From: Caulobacter sp.
GTDB lineage: Bacteria > Pseudomonadota > Alphaproteobacteria > Caulobacterales > Caulobacteraceae
DNA: 64,000 nucleotides
Direction: 5' to 3'
Assembly (NCBI GenBank): GCA_017745235.1
Contig: JAGHZU010000003.1
Span: 341,695-405,694, forward strand
Shown: positions 35,064-44,308 of the stretch, piece after piece
Layout of the letters: the number at the start of each line of letters is the position of its first letter
Numbering within the stretch: the first letter of the stretch is position 1
Made by a program: the position numbers and the translations under genes
Notes under the pieces: model-generated
Database searches by the model: none
What the model saw: the letters and a program-made list of their open reading frames with translations, nothing else
What the model was told of the DNA's origin: nothing

Positions 35064-35699
35064 TTAATCCGTGACCAGGCCGTGCAGCAAGCCGTCCAGC
35101 GTGACCCGCATCAGCTCCTCGCGCGGCGCCCAATTGCGGTCAGGCATGGTGATGAGCAGCGCCACAAGACCGTGGCAGGCCGCCCACAGCACCTGGGCCG
35201 CGCTCTCGCCCGAACCGGTGCGCAGGCGGCCGGCGGCGGCGATCTCGTGGATCGGGCCGCTGAACTCGGCGAAGCAGCGATCGCCCAGCTCGGCGGTCGC
35301 GGCCTGCTTCTCCTTGGAGATCACGTCGCGCGAACCACAGAACACCAACTGGTAGGTGTTGGGATTGTCCAGGGCGAAGCGCATGTACGCCTCGAGCATC
35401 AGCTTCACCCGCGCCACCGCGTCGATCGGCCGGTGCGCGATGTCGGTGTTCAGCGCCAGCAACTGCCCGATCGCGCCATCGCTGATCTCCAGCAGGATCT
35501 GGTCCTTGTCTCGGAAGTGCATGTAGAGCGCGGTCGACGACACGCCCACGGCGTCGGCGATCTTGCGGATCGTCGCCCCGGCATAGCCCTCGGCGATGAA
35601 GATCTTCTCGGCGGCGGCCAGGATCTCCCCGCGACGCAGATGCCCGTCTCCTTTGGGCTTGCGAGCGGATTTGTGCGGTTTCTTCAGCGCGACCGTCAC
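35064..35699 (-). CDS. TetR-family regulator heading an ABC uptake operon
   Basis: A 211-residue regulator. The N-terminal helix-turn-helix (ILAAAEKIFIAEGYAGATIR, then IADAVGVSSTALYMHFRDKD) ends in the family's YxHF motif; the C-terminal domain resembles the WHG-type TetR ligand domain. Four bases separate its stop from the binding-protein start, so it is the first gene of the operon it may control. Upstream, 35739-35802 holds repeated AAACGG elements that could be its operator, shared with the divergent glycosyltransferase. Confidence 0.92.
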   Translation of the reverse strand: MTVALKKPHKSARKPKGDGHLRRGEILAAAEKIFIAEGYAGATIRKIADAVGVSSTALYMHFRDKDQILLEISDGAIGQLLALNTDIAHRPIDAVARVKLMLEAYMRFALDNPNTYQLVFCGSRDVISKEKQAATAELGDRCFAEFSGPIHEIAAAGRLRTGSGESAAQVLWAACHGLVALLITMPDRNWAPREELMRVTLDGLLHGLVTD

Positions 35700-35738
35700 G
35701 ATGCGGCGTTCCCCATGTCTGTCCCCGAGTCCGATACT

Positions 35739-35830
35739 AAACGGGAATCACCCAAGTACCGCAACTTTCGACCCTTTTCTCGAAACGGGCATTTTTCCGT
35801 TTGACATCTTTAAGTTGAATATTCGCTATC
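35739..35830 (+). promoter_or_regulatory. AAACGG operator-like repeats overlapping a promoter
   Basis: AAACGG occurs at 35739-35744 and 35783-35788, and as CCGTTT at 35797-35802; the last two form an inverted repeat with an eight-base spacer. CCGTTT overlaps TTGACA (35801-35806), which with GCTATC at 35825-35830 could form a promoter reading toward the glycosyltransferase, though 18 bases is longer than the usual Caulobacter spacing. A TetR dimer bound here would block that promoter. Inferred from sequence. Confidence 0.5.
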
Positions 35831-35868
35831 TGCCCGCTGGATCCGACGAAGCGCGACCGGGGGGTTGA

Positions 35869-37338
35869 ATGGCGCGGGAGGAACGAGACCAGCACGCGCG
35901 CGCCTATGCCTTGGGCCGGGGACCGGACGCCGGCCTTACCGCCGGCTCGACTGAGGGCGCGCCCGTTCCTGGGGTCACCGGCTTCGCCGACCAGGCCCGG
36001 CGGCGTTTTTCACCGCGCCAACGGAACGCACTGATCGTCCTGGCCCTGATCTTCGCCGCCTTCATCTGGCGACGGCCGGCGGCGATGGCCGAAGCGGTCC
36101 ACCTGATCTTCTTCGCGGGCTTCATGCTCAGCGCGCTGGTCAAGCTGGCGGCGGCCTGCACGCCCCGGCGCATCGACACGACTCCGCTCCTCGCCGAGGA
36201 GGATCTGCCGGCCTACACGGTGATCGTCCCGCTCTATCGCGAGGCCTCGGTAGCTGCCGAGTTGGTCGCCAACCTCTCGCGACTGGACTATCCGCGCGAC
36301 CGGCTGGAAGTCCTGATCGCGCTGGAGGCCAGCGATCGCGAGACCCAGGCCGCCTTCGCCGCGCTGGACCTTCCGGCCGGCTTCCAGGTGTTGATCGCCC
36401 CGCCGGGCGAGCCGCGCACCAAGCCGCGCGCCTGCAACGTCGCCCTGGAGCGCGCCCATGGCGAGTTCGTGGTGATCTACGACGCCGAGGACGCTCCGCA
36501 TCCCGGCCAGCTTCGCGAGGCCGCCGCGCGCTTCGCCGCCGAAGGCCCCGATCTGGCCTGCCTGCAAGCGCCGCTACGCATCGAACCCGACCAGCGCTTC
36601 CTGCCCGACCAGTTCGCCCTGGAATATGCCGTGCTGTTCGAGGTGTTCCTGCCGGCCCTCTCCCGCTGGGGCCTGCCCTTCCCGCTGGGCGGCACCAGCA
36701 ACCACTTCCGCGCCGCGCCCTTGCGCGCCGCGGGCGGTTGGGACCCGTTCAACGTCACCGAGGATGCTGACGTCGGTTTTCGCCTGGCCGCCCGGGGCAA
36801 GCGCCTGGGCGTGATCTCTCTGCCGACCCTGGAGACGGCCCCGACGGAGTGGCGTGTCTGGCGGCCACAGAGGGCGCGATGGATCAAAGGCCACATTCAC
36901 ACCCTGGCCGTCCACACGCGCGGCCCACTGGTACGGTCGCCACGCGGCGCGGCCGCCCTGGTCCTGACCCTGGCCCTGTCCGTCGCCGCCAGCCACCTGC
37001 ACGGACCCATGTTCGTGTGGCTGGTGCTGAACGTTGTGGGCGCGATACTGGGCCTTTGTCCGTCGGTCGAGCTGATGGACCAGGTGCTGGTTGTCCTGGG
37101 CTGGAGCTGTTCGGCCATCGCCGGCGCCGTGGCCCAGCAGCGGGCTGGTCAACCGCCTCGCATGCTGCCGTTGATAGGCGCGATCGCTTACTGGCCCCTC
37201 CAGAGCCTGGCCGCGGCCAAGGCGCTCGGGCAGTTCGTCCGCGCCCCGTCGCACTGGGACAAGACCCCGCACACGCCGCGCACCGCGCGCCCGTTGCTGG
37301 TGCGCGAGGTCGCGCGCACTGGACGGGCCTTGCCCTGA
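35869..37338 (+). CDS. Membrane glycosyltransferase, family 2 (XagB/NdvB/cellulose-synthase-like)
   Basis: A 489-residue processive-type GT2. Two membrane helices (about 52-67 and 74-96) precede the catalytic domain, which starts YTVIVPLYREA; Asp205/Asp208 (YDAEDAP), Glu298-Asp299-x-Asp301 (TEDADVG) and Gln334-Arg-x-Arg-Trp338 (QRARW) are the substrate and acceptor motifs. Further helices follow (about 363-455). Relatives build beta-glucans or adhesive polysaccharides. No synthase partner is adjacent. GGGGG precedes the ATG. The gene is divergent from the tetR/ABC operon. Confidence 0.87.
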   Translation: MAREERDQHARAYALGRGPDAGLTAGSTEGAPVPGVTGFADQARRRFSPRQRNALIVLALIFAAFIWRRPAAMAEAVHLIFFAGFMLSALVKLAAACTPRRIDTTPLLAEEDLPAYTVIVPLYREASVAAELVANLSRLDYPRDRLEVLIALEASDRETQAAFAALDLPAGFQVLIAPPGEPRTKPRACNVALERAHGEFVVIYDAEDAPHPGQLREAAARFAAEGPDLACLQAPLRIEPDQRFLPDQFALEYAVLFEVFLPALSRWGLPFPLGGTSNHFRAAPLRAAGGWDPFNVTEDADVGFRLAARGKRLGVISLPTLETAPTEWRVWRPQRARWIKGHIHTLAVHTRGPLVRSPRGAAALVLTLALSVAASHLHGPMFVWLVLNVVGAILGLCPSVELMDQVLVVLGWSCSAIAGAVAQQRAGQPPRMLPLIGAIAYWPLQSLAAAKALGQFVRAPSHWDKTPHTPRTARPLLVREVARTGRALP

Positions 37339-37356
37339 GCGCGTATTGGCGGGCGC

Positions 37357-38259
37357 ATGGATCCGACTATCGCCGCCGCTCCCATCGTCATGCGCACTAC
37401 GGGCTGGGCCGACTACGCCCTGCTCGATAGCGGGCATGGCAAGAAGCTTGAGCGCTATGGCCGCTACACCGTCGTGCGGCCCGAGCCGCAGTGTTTCTGG
37501 GCCCCGCGCCTGGACCAGAAGGTGTGGGACACCGCCGACGCGGTTTTCGACCCCACCGATGAGGACGAAGCCGGGCGCTGGCGCTTCAAGGGCAAACCCC
37601 TGGAGAAGTTCCCGCTGGGCTGGGACGAGGTGAAGTTCAACGGACAGTTCACGCCGTTCCGTCACCTGGCCTTCTTCCCCGAGCAGGCCGCCAACTGGGC
37701 CTGGCAGAACGAGCGCGTGAGCGCCATCAGGGGCAAGCAGCCCAAGGTGCTGAACCTGTTCGGCTATACGGGCGTGGCGAGCCTGGTCTGCGCCGCCGCC
37801 GGCGCGGCCGTCACCCATGTGGACGCCTCCAAGAAGTCGGTCGGCTTCGCACGCGAGAACGCCGCCTTCGCTGGCCTGGCCGACAAGCCGATCCGCTGGA
37901 TCGTGGAGGACGCCCGCCGGTTCGTCGCCCGCGAGGTCCGTCGCGGCAACACCTATGACGGCGTCATCCTGGACCCGCCCAAGTTCGGCCGCGGCGCCGA
38001 CGGCGAGGTCTGGCGCCTGTTCGAGGACCTCGCGGCCCTGACAGCCGACTGCGCCCGATTGCTGTCGCCCGACGCCTCGTTCCTGCTGATGAACGCCTAC
38101 GCCGCCCGCGTGTCCGGTGCGGCGCTGTCGGGCCTGCTGGCCCAGGAACTGAAGGGGCGCGGCGGCGTCATCGACTGGGGCGAACTGGCGCTGGTGGAAG
38201 AGAAGGGCGACCGCCAGATCGGCCTGTCGTTCTTCGCCCGCTGGGCTTCGGAAGGGTGA
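37357..38259 (+). CDS. Class I SAM-dependent rRNA methyltransferase (RlmI/RlmL-like)
   Basis: A 300-residue methyltransferase of the COG1092 type. VLNLFGYTGVASL (motif I, near 131-143), THVDASKKSVGFAREN (motif II) and VILDPPKFGRG (motif IV) are those of 23S rRNA base methyltransferases such as RlmI. It lacks a clear N-terminal PUA domain, being shorter than RlmI (about 396). The target base is not known. It is followed almost directly by a second RNA methyltransferase gene, making a small RNA-modification cluster. Confidence 0.86.
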   Translation: MDPTIAAAPIVMRTTGWADYALLDSGHGKKLERYGRYTVVRPEPQCFWAPRLDQKVWDTADAVFDPTDEDEAGRWRFKGKPLEKFPLGWDEVKFNGQFTPFRHLAFFPEQAANWAWQNERVSAIRGKQPKVLNLFGYTGVASLVCAAAGAAVTHVDASKKSVGFARENAAFAGLADKPIRWIVEDARRFVAREVRRGNTYDGVILDPPKFGRGADGEVWRLFEDLAALTADCARLLSPDASFLLMNAYAARVSGAALSGLLAQELKGRGGVIDWGELALVEEKGDRQIGLSFFARWASEG

Positions 38260-38261
38260 CA

Positions 38262-39056
38262 ATGATGAACGCCAAGACCGTCACCTCGCTCTCCAACAAC
38301 ACCGTCAAGGCCGTCCGCGCCCTGCATATGCGCAAGGAGCGCGAGGAGAGCGGCCTGTTTCTGGCCGAGGGCCTGAAGATCGTCATCGAGGCGATCGACT
38401 GCGGCCATGCGCCCAAGATCCTGATGTACGGCCGCGACGCCGCCGACCATCCGATGCTGCAGAAGGCCAGCCAGGCCTGCCTGAAGGCCGGCGGCGAGGT
38501 GATCGAGGTCAACCGCGAGATTCTGGAAAAGGTCTCGCGCCGCGACAATCCCCAGGCCGTGGTCGGGGTCTTCAAGCAAGTCTACACGCCGCTGTCGGCC
38601 ATCGTGCCCGAAAGCGCCCCCTGCTGGGTGGCCATGCAGGCCGTGCGCGATCCCGGCAACCTGGGCACCGTGATCCGCACCGCCGATGCGGCCGGCTGCG
38701 GCGGGGTGATCCTGGTGGGCGACTGCGTGGATCCCTATTCCGTCGAGGGCGTACGAGCCACGATGGGTTCGATCTTCGCGGTGAAGATCGCCAAGGCCAG
38801 CGTGCAGGAATTCCTGGCCTGGCGCGAGGAGTGGCCCGGCAGCGTGATCGGCACCCTCCTGACCGCCACCGTCGATCACAAGAGCGCCGACTACGTGAAG
38901 CCGTCGCTGATCCTGATGGGCAACGAACAGCAGGGCCTGCCGCCCGAACTGGCCGCCGCCTGCGACGTCAACGTCAAGATCCCCATGCGCGGCCGCGCCG
39001 ACAGCCTGAACCTTAGCGTCGCCACGGGGATCATGATCTATACGGTGACGGGCTGA
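38262..39056 (+). CDS. TrmH/SpoU-family RNA 2'-O-methyltransferase
   Basis: A 264-residue SPOUT enzyme. The N-terminal substrate domain (SLSNNTVKAVRALHMRKER, LFLAEGLKIVIEA) is of the SpoU substrate-binding type. The knot domain has the three motifs VRDPGNLGTVIRTADA, LILMGNEQQGLP and IPMRGRADSLNLSVA. It methylates ribose 2'-OH in rRNA or tRNA. GTG at 38256 and ATG at 38265 are alternative starts; GGAAGGG favours 38262. Start and stop of neighbours nearly overlap, suggesting co-transcription with the RlmI-like gene. Confidence 0.9.
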   Translation: MMNAKTVTSLSNNTVKAVRALHMRKEREESGLFLAEGLKIVIEAIDCGHAPKILMYGRDAADHPMLQKASQACLKAGGEVIEVNREILEKVSRRDNPQAVVGVFKQVYTPLSAIVPESAPCWVAMQAVRDPGNLGTVIRTADAAGCGGVILVGDCVDPYSVEGVRATMGSIFAVKIAKASVQEFLAWREEWPGSVIGTLLTATVDHKSADYVKPSLILMGNEQQGLPPELAAACDVNVKIPMRGRADSLNLSVATGIMIYTVTG

Positions 39057-39079
39057 AGCGTAGCTCCCCGGAGGTCTCG

Positions 39080-39940
39080 ATGCGTTGGCTGGCCCTGTCC
39101 CTCGTGCTGATCGCTTCGCCGACCCAGGCCCAGCAAGTCCCTGACGACCAGGCCGATGTCAGCGTCGCCGCGCCGGCCTGGGCGGCGGGCGCAGGTCCGG
39201 TCCTGGCGATCGATGGGGCGCACAAGAACTTCCACACGATCGACGGCCGCTACGCGCCCTTCGCGGCCCTGGCCCGCAGCGACGGGTTCAGCGTCGTCGG
39301 CAACGACGCCCCCTTCAGCGCCGACAGCCTCGCGAGGATCAAGCTCCTGGTCATGGCCAACGCCAGCCAGGACCTGACGCCAGAGGAGATCAAGGCCGTC
39401 CGCGCCTGGGTCGAGGACGGTGGATCCCTGCTCCTGATCGCCGACCACATGCCCTTCGCCCACGCCGCCGACGGCCTGGCCCAGGCTTTCGGCTTCCGCT
39501 TCGAAAGCAGCTACGCCTTCGAGGAGCCACGAGGCCCCGAGCAATTCTCCAGAGCCAACGGCCGGCTGCTGGACACGCCGGTCACGCACGCGACGGCCAA
39601 GACGCCGGCGATCGACAGCGTCTACGCCTTCACCGGCACGGTGCTGCACGCTCCGCCCCAGGCGACCGTGGTCATGCGGCTGGGAAGAGGCTGGACGATC
39701 TTCTATCCGACCGAGCCGTGGAAGTTCGACGGCGTCCCGCAGCGCCCCTCCGAGGACGACGACTTGCGCGGCGCGATCATGACCGTCGGCAAGGGCCGGG
39801 TGGCCTTGTTCAGCGAGGCGGCCATGTTCAGCGCCCAGCGCGCGGGCCAGGGCGGTTTCATGGGCTTCAACTATCCGCAGGCCAGCCAGAACAAGGCTTT
39901 CCTGCTGAACGTGCTGCACTGGCTGAACCAGCGCCCCTAG
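39080..39940 (+). CDS. Exported protein with DUF4350/GATase-like domain
   Basis: A 286-residue exported protein with signal peptide MRWLALSLVLIASPTQAQ. The body begins VLAIDGAHKNFHTIDGRY and includes IKLLVMANASQDLTPEEIK, VEDGGSLLLIADHMPF and VALFSEAAMFSAQ, a Rossmann-like layer pattern as in DUF4350 or GldG-type domains that resemble class I glutamine amidotransferases without the catalytic cysteine. The role is unknown. Its stop shares CTAG with the convergent hrpB gene. Confidence 0.75.
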   Translation: MRWLALSLVLIASPTQAQQVPDDQADVSVAAPAWAAGAGPVLAIDGAHKNFHTIDGRYAPFAALARSDGFSVVGNDAPFSADSLARIKLLVMANASQDLTPEEIKAVRAWVEDGGSLLLIADHMPFAHAADGLAQAFGFRFESSYAFEEPRGPEQFSRANGRLLDTPVTHATAKTPAIDSVYAFTGTVLHAPPQATVVMRLGRGWTIFYPTEPWKFDGVPQRPSEDDDLRGAIMTVGKGRVALFSEAAMFSAQRAGQGGFMGFNYPQASQNKAFLLNVLHWLNQRP

Positions 39941-42384
39941 GTTCCCCTCGGCTTGGCCCGGGTCGTCGGCGCCGCATTGGCGGGGTCGTCCGGCCAAACA
40001 TGGCGAGGATAGCGCCCCTTCATCTCGACCTTCACCTCGCGCCATGAGCCCTTCCAGAAGCCCGGCAGGTCCTTGGTGATCTGAATCGGGCGTTGGGCGG
40101 GCGATAGCAGGGCCAAGGTCAGGGGGACTTTGCCGCCCGCGACGCTGGGATGCTCCGACAGCCCATAGAGCTCACCGACCCTGACCTCGACCCGGGGGCC
40201 ACCCTCGGCGGCGTAGTCGATGGCGAACGTCGAACCGGTCGGAGCCTCGAAACGAGCCGGCAGCAGTTCGTCCATCTTCCGCTGCAGGTCCCATGGAACC
40301 AAGGCCTTGAGGGCGTCGTGCAGCGCGCCCTCGTCAAGGCTGGATAGCGACGAGCGGCCAAAGAGCAGCGGCTCCAGCCACTCGTCCAGGCGAGAGACCA
40401 GGGCGGCTTCGGACAAGTCCGGCCATGGGTCGCCGTCAACCTCGCGCAGGAAAGACACGCGATCCAACAGCGCCTTGGCGCGATCGCCCAATCGCAGAAC
40501 CGAAAGGCCGTCGGCGCGAACCTGCTCCATCAAGGCGCCGGCGATCAGGGCGGGGTCGGGATTCTCGATCAGCCGCTCCTCGACCACCAGTCGGCCCAGC
40601 TTCAGCAAGCGCTTGGCCCGGACCTTGCCGCCCGGACCGGTCTCCAAACGGTCCTCGGCGGTCAGGCGATCGGCGAAGGCGTCCCGCAGCGCCGTCTCGT
40701 CCAGCGGAGCGGCCAGCAGCACCCGATCGCGGGCCTCCCCGCCGCCCAGTTCGCCAACGGCCAGCCAGGTCTCCCGCGCCAGGGCGTCGGCCGGTTCAAG
40801 ATAGACTCCGCGGCCGCCGGCCAGCTGATACTCGCCCGGCTTGCCCCGCGCCCGGGCCACGCGCTCGGGATAGGCCTCGGCCAGCATCAGGGCGTCGTCC
40901 AATTCAATCGCGCCTGAGGGGCGTCCCGCCTGACGCGCCCAGCGCTCGGCCAGGCTGTGGGCGTCGCGGGCTCGGGGCGAACGATCGCGGCCGAAACCTT
41001 CCAGTCGGTGGCGCAGGTCGACGTCACGGCCGCCCAGGCCCTGCTCGCTCAGGACGGCGGCGATCTCGGCCCCGCGCCGGGCCTGGCCCGAGGCGGCGGC
41101 CCGCACGACCATGTGCGCCAGGCGCGGCGCCAGGGGCATGTCCGACAGCGCCTTGCCATGGGCGGTCAGGCCGCCCTGCCCATCCAGGGCCTGCAGGCGG
41201 TTGAGGAGGTTGCGAGCTTCGCTGAACGCCGCCGACGGCGGGGCGTCCAGGAAGGCCAGGCCCGAGGCGTCACGCGCGCCCCACCGCGCAAGGTCCAGCG
41301 CCAGGCGCGAAAGGTCAGCCTCCAGGATTTCCGGACGGGCGAAGGCCGGCAAGGCGCGGGTCTCGGGTTCGTCCCACAGGCGGTAGCAGACGCCGGGCTC
41401 GGTACGGCCCGCCCGGCCTCGGCGCTGGTCGGCGGCGGCGCGACTGACGCGCACGGTCTCCAGTCGGGTCAGGCCGCTGGCGGGGTCGAAGCGGGGCACG
41501 CGGGCCAGGCCGCAATCGACCACCACCCTCACGCCCTCGATGGTCAGGCTGGTCTCGGCGATCGAGGTGGCCAGCACCACCTTGCGTCGACCGGGCCCCG
41601 CCGGGGCGACCGCTCGATCCTGTTCGGCCGGGTCCAGCGCGCCGTATAGCGGAGCCAGGTCCACGTCGGACCGTCGCAGCCGCTCGCGCAGCAAGGTCTC
41701 GGTGCGACGGATCTCGCCCTGCCCAGGCAGGAAGACCAGCAGGCTGCCGGTCTCCTCGACCAGGGCGCGCTCTATCGCGCGGACCGCCCGCTCCTCCAGG
41801 CGTTGACGCTCGTCGCGACCCAGATAGCGGGTGTCGACCGGAAACATCCGGCCCTGGCTCTCCACGATCGGGGCGTCGTCCAGCAGCGCCGAAATACGCG
41901 CGCCGTCCAGGGTGGCCGACATGACCAGCAGTTTCAGGTCTTCGCGCACCAGGCCCTGAGCGTCGCGCGCCAGGGCCAGGCCCAGATCCGCGTCCAGGCT
42001 GCGCTCGTGAAATTCGTCGAAGATCACGGCCGCCACGCCGTCCAGGCCCGGATCGTCGAGGATCATCCGGGTGAAGACGCCTTCGGTCACCACCTCGATC
42101 CGGGTGCGAGCTGAGACCTTGGACTGCAGGCGCACGCGGAAGCCGACGGTGTCGCCAACCGACTCGCCCAGGGTCTGGGCCATGCGGGCCGCCGCCGCTC
42201 GGGCCGCCAGCCGGCGGGGCTCCAGCATCACGATCTTGCCGCCCGCCGCCCACGACTCGTCCAGCAGAACCAGGGGCACGGCCGTGGTCTTGCCCGCGCC
42301 GGGCGGCGCCACAAGCACGGCGGCCTCGCGCGCCGCGAGCGCGTTCTTCAGGGCCGGCAAGGCCTCGTGGATCGGAAGGGTCAC
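39937..42384 (-). CDS. hrpB: ATP-dependent RNA helicase HrpB
   Basis: An 815-residue DEAH-type helicase. VLVAPPGAGKTTAVPLVLL (motif I, about 23-41), IFDEFHERS (motif II, a DEFH variant typical of HrpB), VMSATLDG (motif III), and QRRGRAGRTEPG (motif VI) are all intact. The C-terminal HrpB-specific domain follows, ending PGFWKGSWREVKVEMKGRYP. HrpB is widespread but its RNA substrate is not firmly established. It transcribes toward the DUF4350-like gene; the next gene upstream is divergent. Confidence 0.95.
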   Translation of the reverse strand: MTLPIHEALPALKNALAAREAAVLVAPPGAGKTTAVPLVLLDESWAAGGKIVMLEPRRLAARAAAARMAQTLGESVGDTVGFRVRLQSKVSARTRIEVVTEGVFTRMILDDPGLDGVAAVIFDEFHERSLDADLGLALARDAQGLVREDLKLLVMSATLDGARISALLDDAPIVESQGRMFPVDTRYLGRDERQRLEERAVRAIERALVEETGSLLVFLPGQGEIRRTETLLRERLRRSDVDLAPLYGALDPAEQDRAVAPAGPGRRKVVLATSIAETSLTIEGVRVVVDCGLARVPRFDPASGLTRLETVRVSRAAADQRRGRAGRTEPGVCYRLWDEPETRALPAFARPEILEADLSRLALDLARWGARDASGLAFLDAPPSAAFSEARNLLNRLQALDGQGGLTAHGKALSDMPLAPRLAHMVVRAAASGQARRGAEIAAVLSEQGLGGRDVDLRHRLEGFGRDRSPRARDAHSLAERWARQAGRPSGAIELDDALMLAEAYPERVARARGKPGEYQLAGGRGVYLEPADALARETWLAVGELGGGEARDRVLLAAPLDETALRDAFADRLTAEDRLETGPGGKVRAKRLLKLGRLVVEERLIENPDPALIAGALMEQVRADGLSVLRLGDRAKALLDRVSFLREVDGDPWPDLSEAALVSRLDEWLEPLLFGRSSLSSLDEGALHDALKALVPWDLQRKMDELLPARFEAPTGSTFAIDYAAEGGPRVEVRVGELYGLSEHPSVAGGKVPLTLALLSPAQRPIQITKDLPGFWKGSWREVKVEMKGRYPRHVWPDDPANAAPTTRAKPRGT

Positions 42385-42637
42385 GCCGTCGGTTTAGCCG
42401 CGACCGCCGCGCTCGCCAAGGTTCGGGCCTTCGCCCAATCCGCGGGCGCCCGCGGTCAAGCAACGTGCTGCATCGCAACAAGTCATCGGCACGTCATGGC
42501 GCGTATTGCGCACAGTGGGGCGAACAATTACGCACGCCCTCCGCTTTACCTTGACCGCGTCCTGTTAACCGGGTCAGGGTCCGAAAAATTTGTCTACACG
42601 CGGTCCCCGGGGGGAGCCGCGGGTCTCTGGAGGAAAT

Positions 42638-44215
42638 ATGTGGCGCGTTAAGTCACTCGACGCGATCCTAGCGACGGCCGAGAAGAAGTCGTTGCATCGC
42701 TCGCTCGGCCCAATCCAGCTTACCTTGCTGGGCGTGGGCGCGATCATCGGCACCGGGATCTTCGTACTCACCGCCGCGGCCGCCCAAAAGGCCGGCCCCG
42801 GCATGATGTGGAGCTTCGTGATCGCCGGCGCCGTCTGCGCCATCGCCGCGCTCTGCTATTCCGAACTGGCCTCCATGGTCCCCGTCTCGGGCTCGGCCTA
42901 CACCTACACCTACGCCGTCATGGGGGAATTGCTGGCCTGGATGGTCGGCTGGGCCCTGATCCTGGAATACGCCGTCGCCGCCTCCGCCGTCTCGGTGGGC
43001 TGGTCGGGCTACTTCCTGGGCCTGATCGAGAACGCCTTGCACTTCCATTGGCCTGACCTGCTGCGATCGGGCCCCGCCTGGTCGATGAACGGCTTCATGC
43101 CGGTGGCCGACTTCAGCGCCGGCATCGTCAACATCCCGGCCATCGTCGTGGCCCTGGCCGTGACCGCCCTGCTTGTGATCGGCACCACCGAAAGCGCCCG
43201 CGTCAACGCCATCCTGGTGGTGATCAAGGTGTCGGCCCTGACGGCCTTCATCATTCTGACCCTGCCGGTGCTGAAGACCGGCAACTTCTCGCCCTTCACC
43301 CCCAATGGCTGGTTCGGCCCGCACGGCACCACCGGCATGGGCGTGGTCGGGGCCGCTGCCTCGATCTTCTTCGCCTATGTGGGCTTCGACGCGGTCTCGA
43401 CCGCCGCCGAGGAAACCAAGAACCCGCAGCGCAACGTTCCGATCGGCCTGATCGGCAGCCTGACGCTCTGCACCATCTTCTATCTGCTGGTCGCCGCCGG
43501 CGCGATCGGCGCCATCGGCGCGCAGCCGGTGCTCGGCGCCGACGGCCACGCCGTCCAGCCCGGTTCGGCCGCCTTCCAGGCCGCCTGCAACCTGGCCGCC
43601 AACAAGGACCAGCTGGTCTGCTCCAACGAAGCCCTGGCTCACGTCCTGCGCGAGATCAACTGGCCCGTCGTCGGCAACCTGCTGGGCCTGGCCGCCAACC
43701 TGGCCCTGCCCTCCGTCATCCTGATGATGATCTACGGCCAGACCCGCATCTTCTTCGTGATGGCGCGCGACGGCCTGCTGCCCAAGGGCCTGGCCGCGAT
43801 CCACCCGAAGTGGAAGACCCCGCACATCGTGACCATCTTCACCGGCGTCTGCGTGGCCATCGCCGCCGCGTTCTTCCCGGTGGGCCAGCTGGCCGACATC
43901 TCCAACTCCGGCACCCTGTTCGCCTTCTTCATGGTGGCGATCGCGGTGATGGTGCTGCGGGTGAAGGATCCCAACCGTCCGCGTCCGTTCAAGACCCCGC
44001 TGGTCTGGGTGGTGGGGCCGCTGGCCATGGTCGGCTGCGCGGCGCTGTACTTCAACCTGCCCACGGAATCGATGCTGGTGCTGCCGATCTGGGGCGCCAT
44101 CGGCCTGCTGCTCTACTTCGCCTACGGCTATCGCAAGAGCCACGTGGGCCGCGGCCTGGTCGAGGTCCACGAGACCGATGACGACGCGCCGCCGACCGGC
44201 CTGCCGGGCGCGTGA
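42638..44215 (+). CDS. Amino acid permease, APC superfamily
   Basis: A 525-residue permease with about 12 transmembrane helices. The first helix contains GVGAIIGTGIFVLT (about 32-45), the unwound substrate-binding GxG segment of the APC superfamily, and FAYVGFDAVSTAAEE lies near 250. It resembles cationic amino acid transporters of the YfnA/CAT group. Start MWRVKSL follows CTGGAGGAAAT. The 253-base gap after hrpB includes an AT-richer segment that should hold its promoter. A terminator follows. Confidence 0.9.
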   Translation: MWRVKSLDAILATAEKKSLHRSLGPIQLTLLGVGAIIGTGIFVLTAAAAQKAGPGMMWSFVIAGAVCAIAALCYSELASMVPVSGSAYTYTYAVMGELLAWMVGWALILEYAVAASAVSVGWSGYFLGLIENALHFHWPDLLRSGPAWSMNGFMPVADFSAGIVNIPAIVVALAVTALLVIGTTESARVNAILVVIKVSALTAFIILTLPVLKTGNFSPFTPNGWFGPHGTTGMGVVGAAASIFFAYVGFDAVSTAAEETKNPQRNVPIGLIGSLTLCTIFYLLVAAGAIGAIGAQPVLGADGHAVQPGSAAFQAACNLAANKDQLVCSNEALAHVLREINWPVVGNLLGLAANLALPSVILMMIYGQTRIFFVMARDGLLPKGLAAIHPKWKTPHIVTIFTGVCVAIAAAFFPVGQLADISNSGTLFAFFMVAIAVMVLRVKDPNRPRPFKTPLVWVVGPLAMVGCAALYFNLPTESMLVLPIWGAIGLLLYFAYGYRKSHVGRGLVEVHETDDDAPPTGLPGA

Positions 44216-44254
44216 CGAAATTGCGCTTGAACAAGCGTTCATAACGCTTAGTTC

Positions 44255-44289
44255 GAACGGGCGGAGATCTTCGGATCCCCGCCCGTTTT
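44255..44289 (+). terminator. Rho-independent terminator after the permease gene
   Basis: AACGGGCGG pairs with CCGCCCGTT; one mismatch is followed by GATC pairing, with a short loop between. The hairpin ends in TTTTCGTTT, just after the permease stop. Confidence 0.8.
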
Positions 44290-44308
44290 CGTTTCGGAGC
44301 CGCTTCGC

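Noticed and set aside
34373..35804. Plus-strand frames of 233 and 369 codons across the ABC/tetR operon
   Set aside because: They are shadows of clearly real minus-strand genes with matching families and starts.
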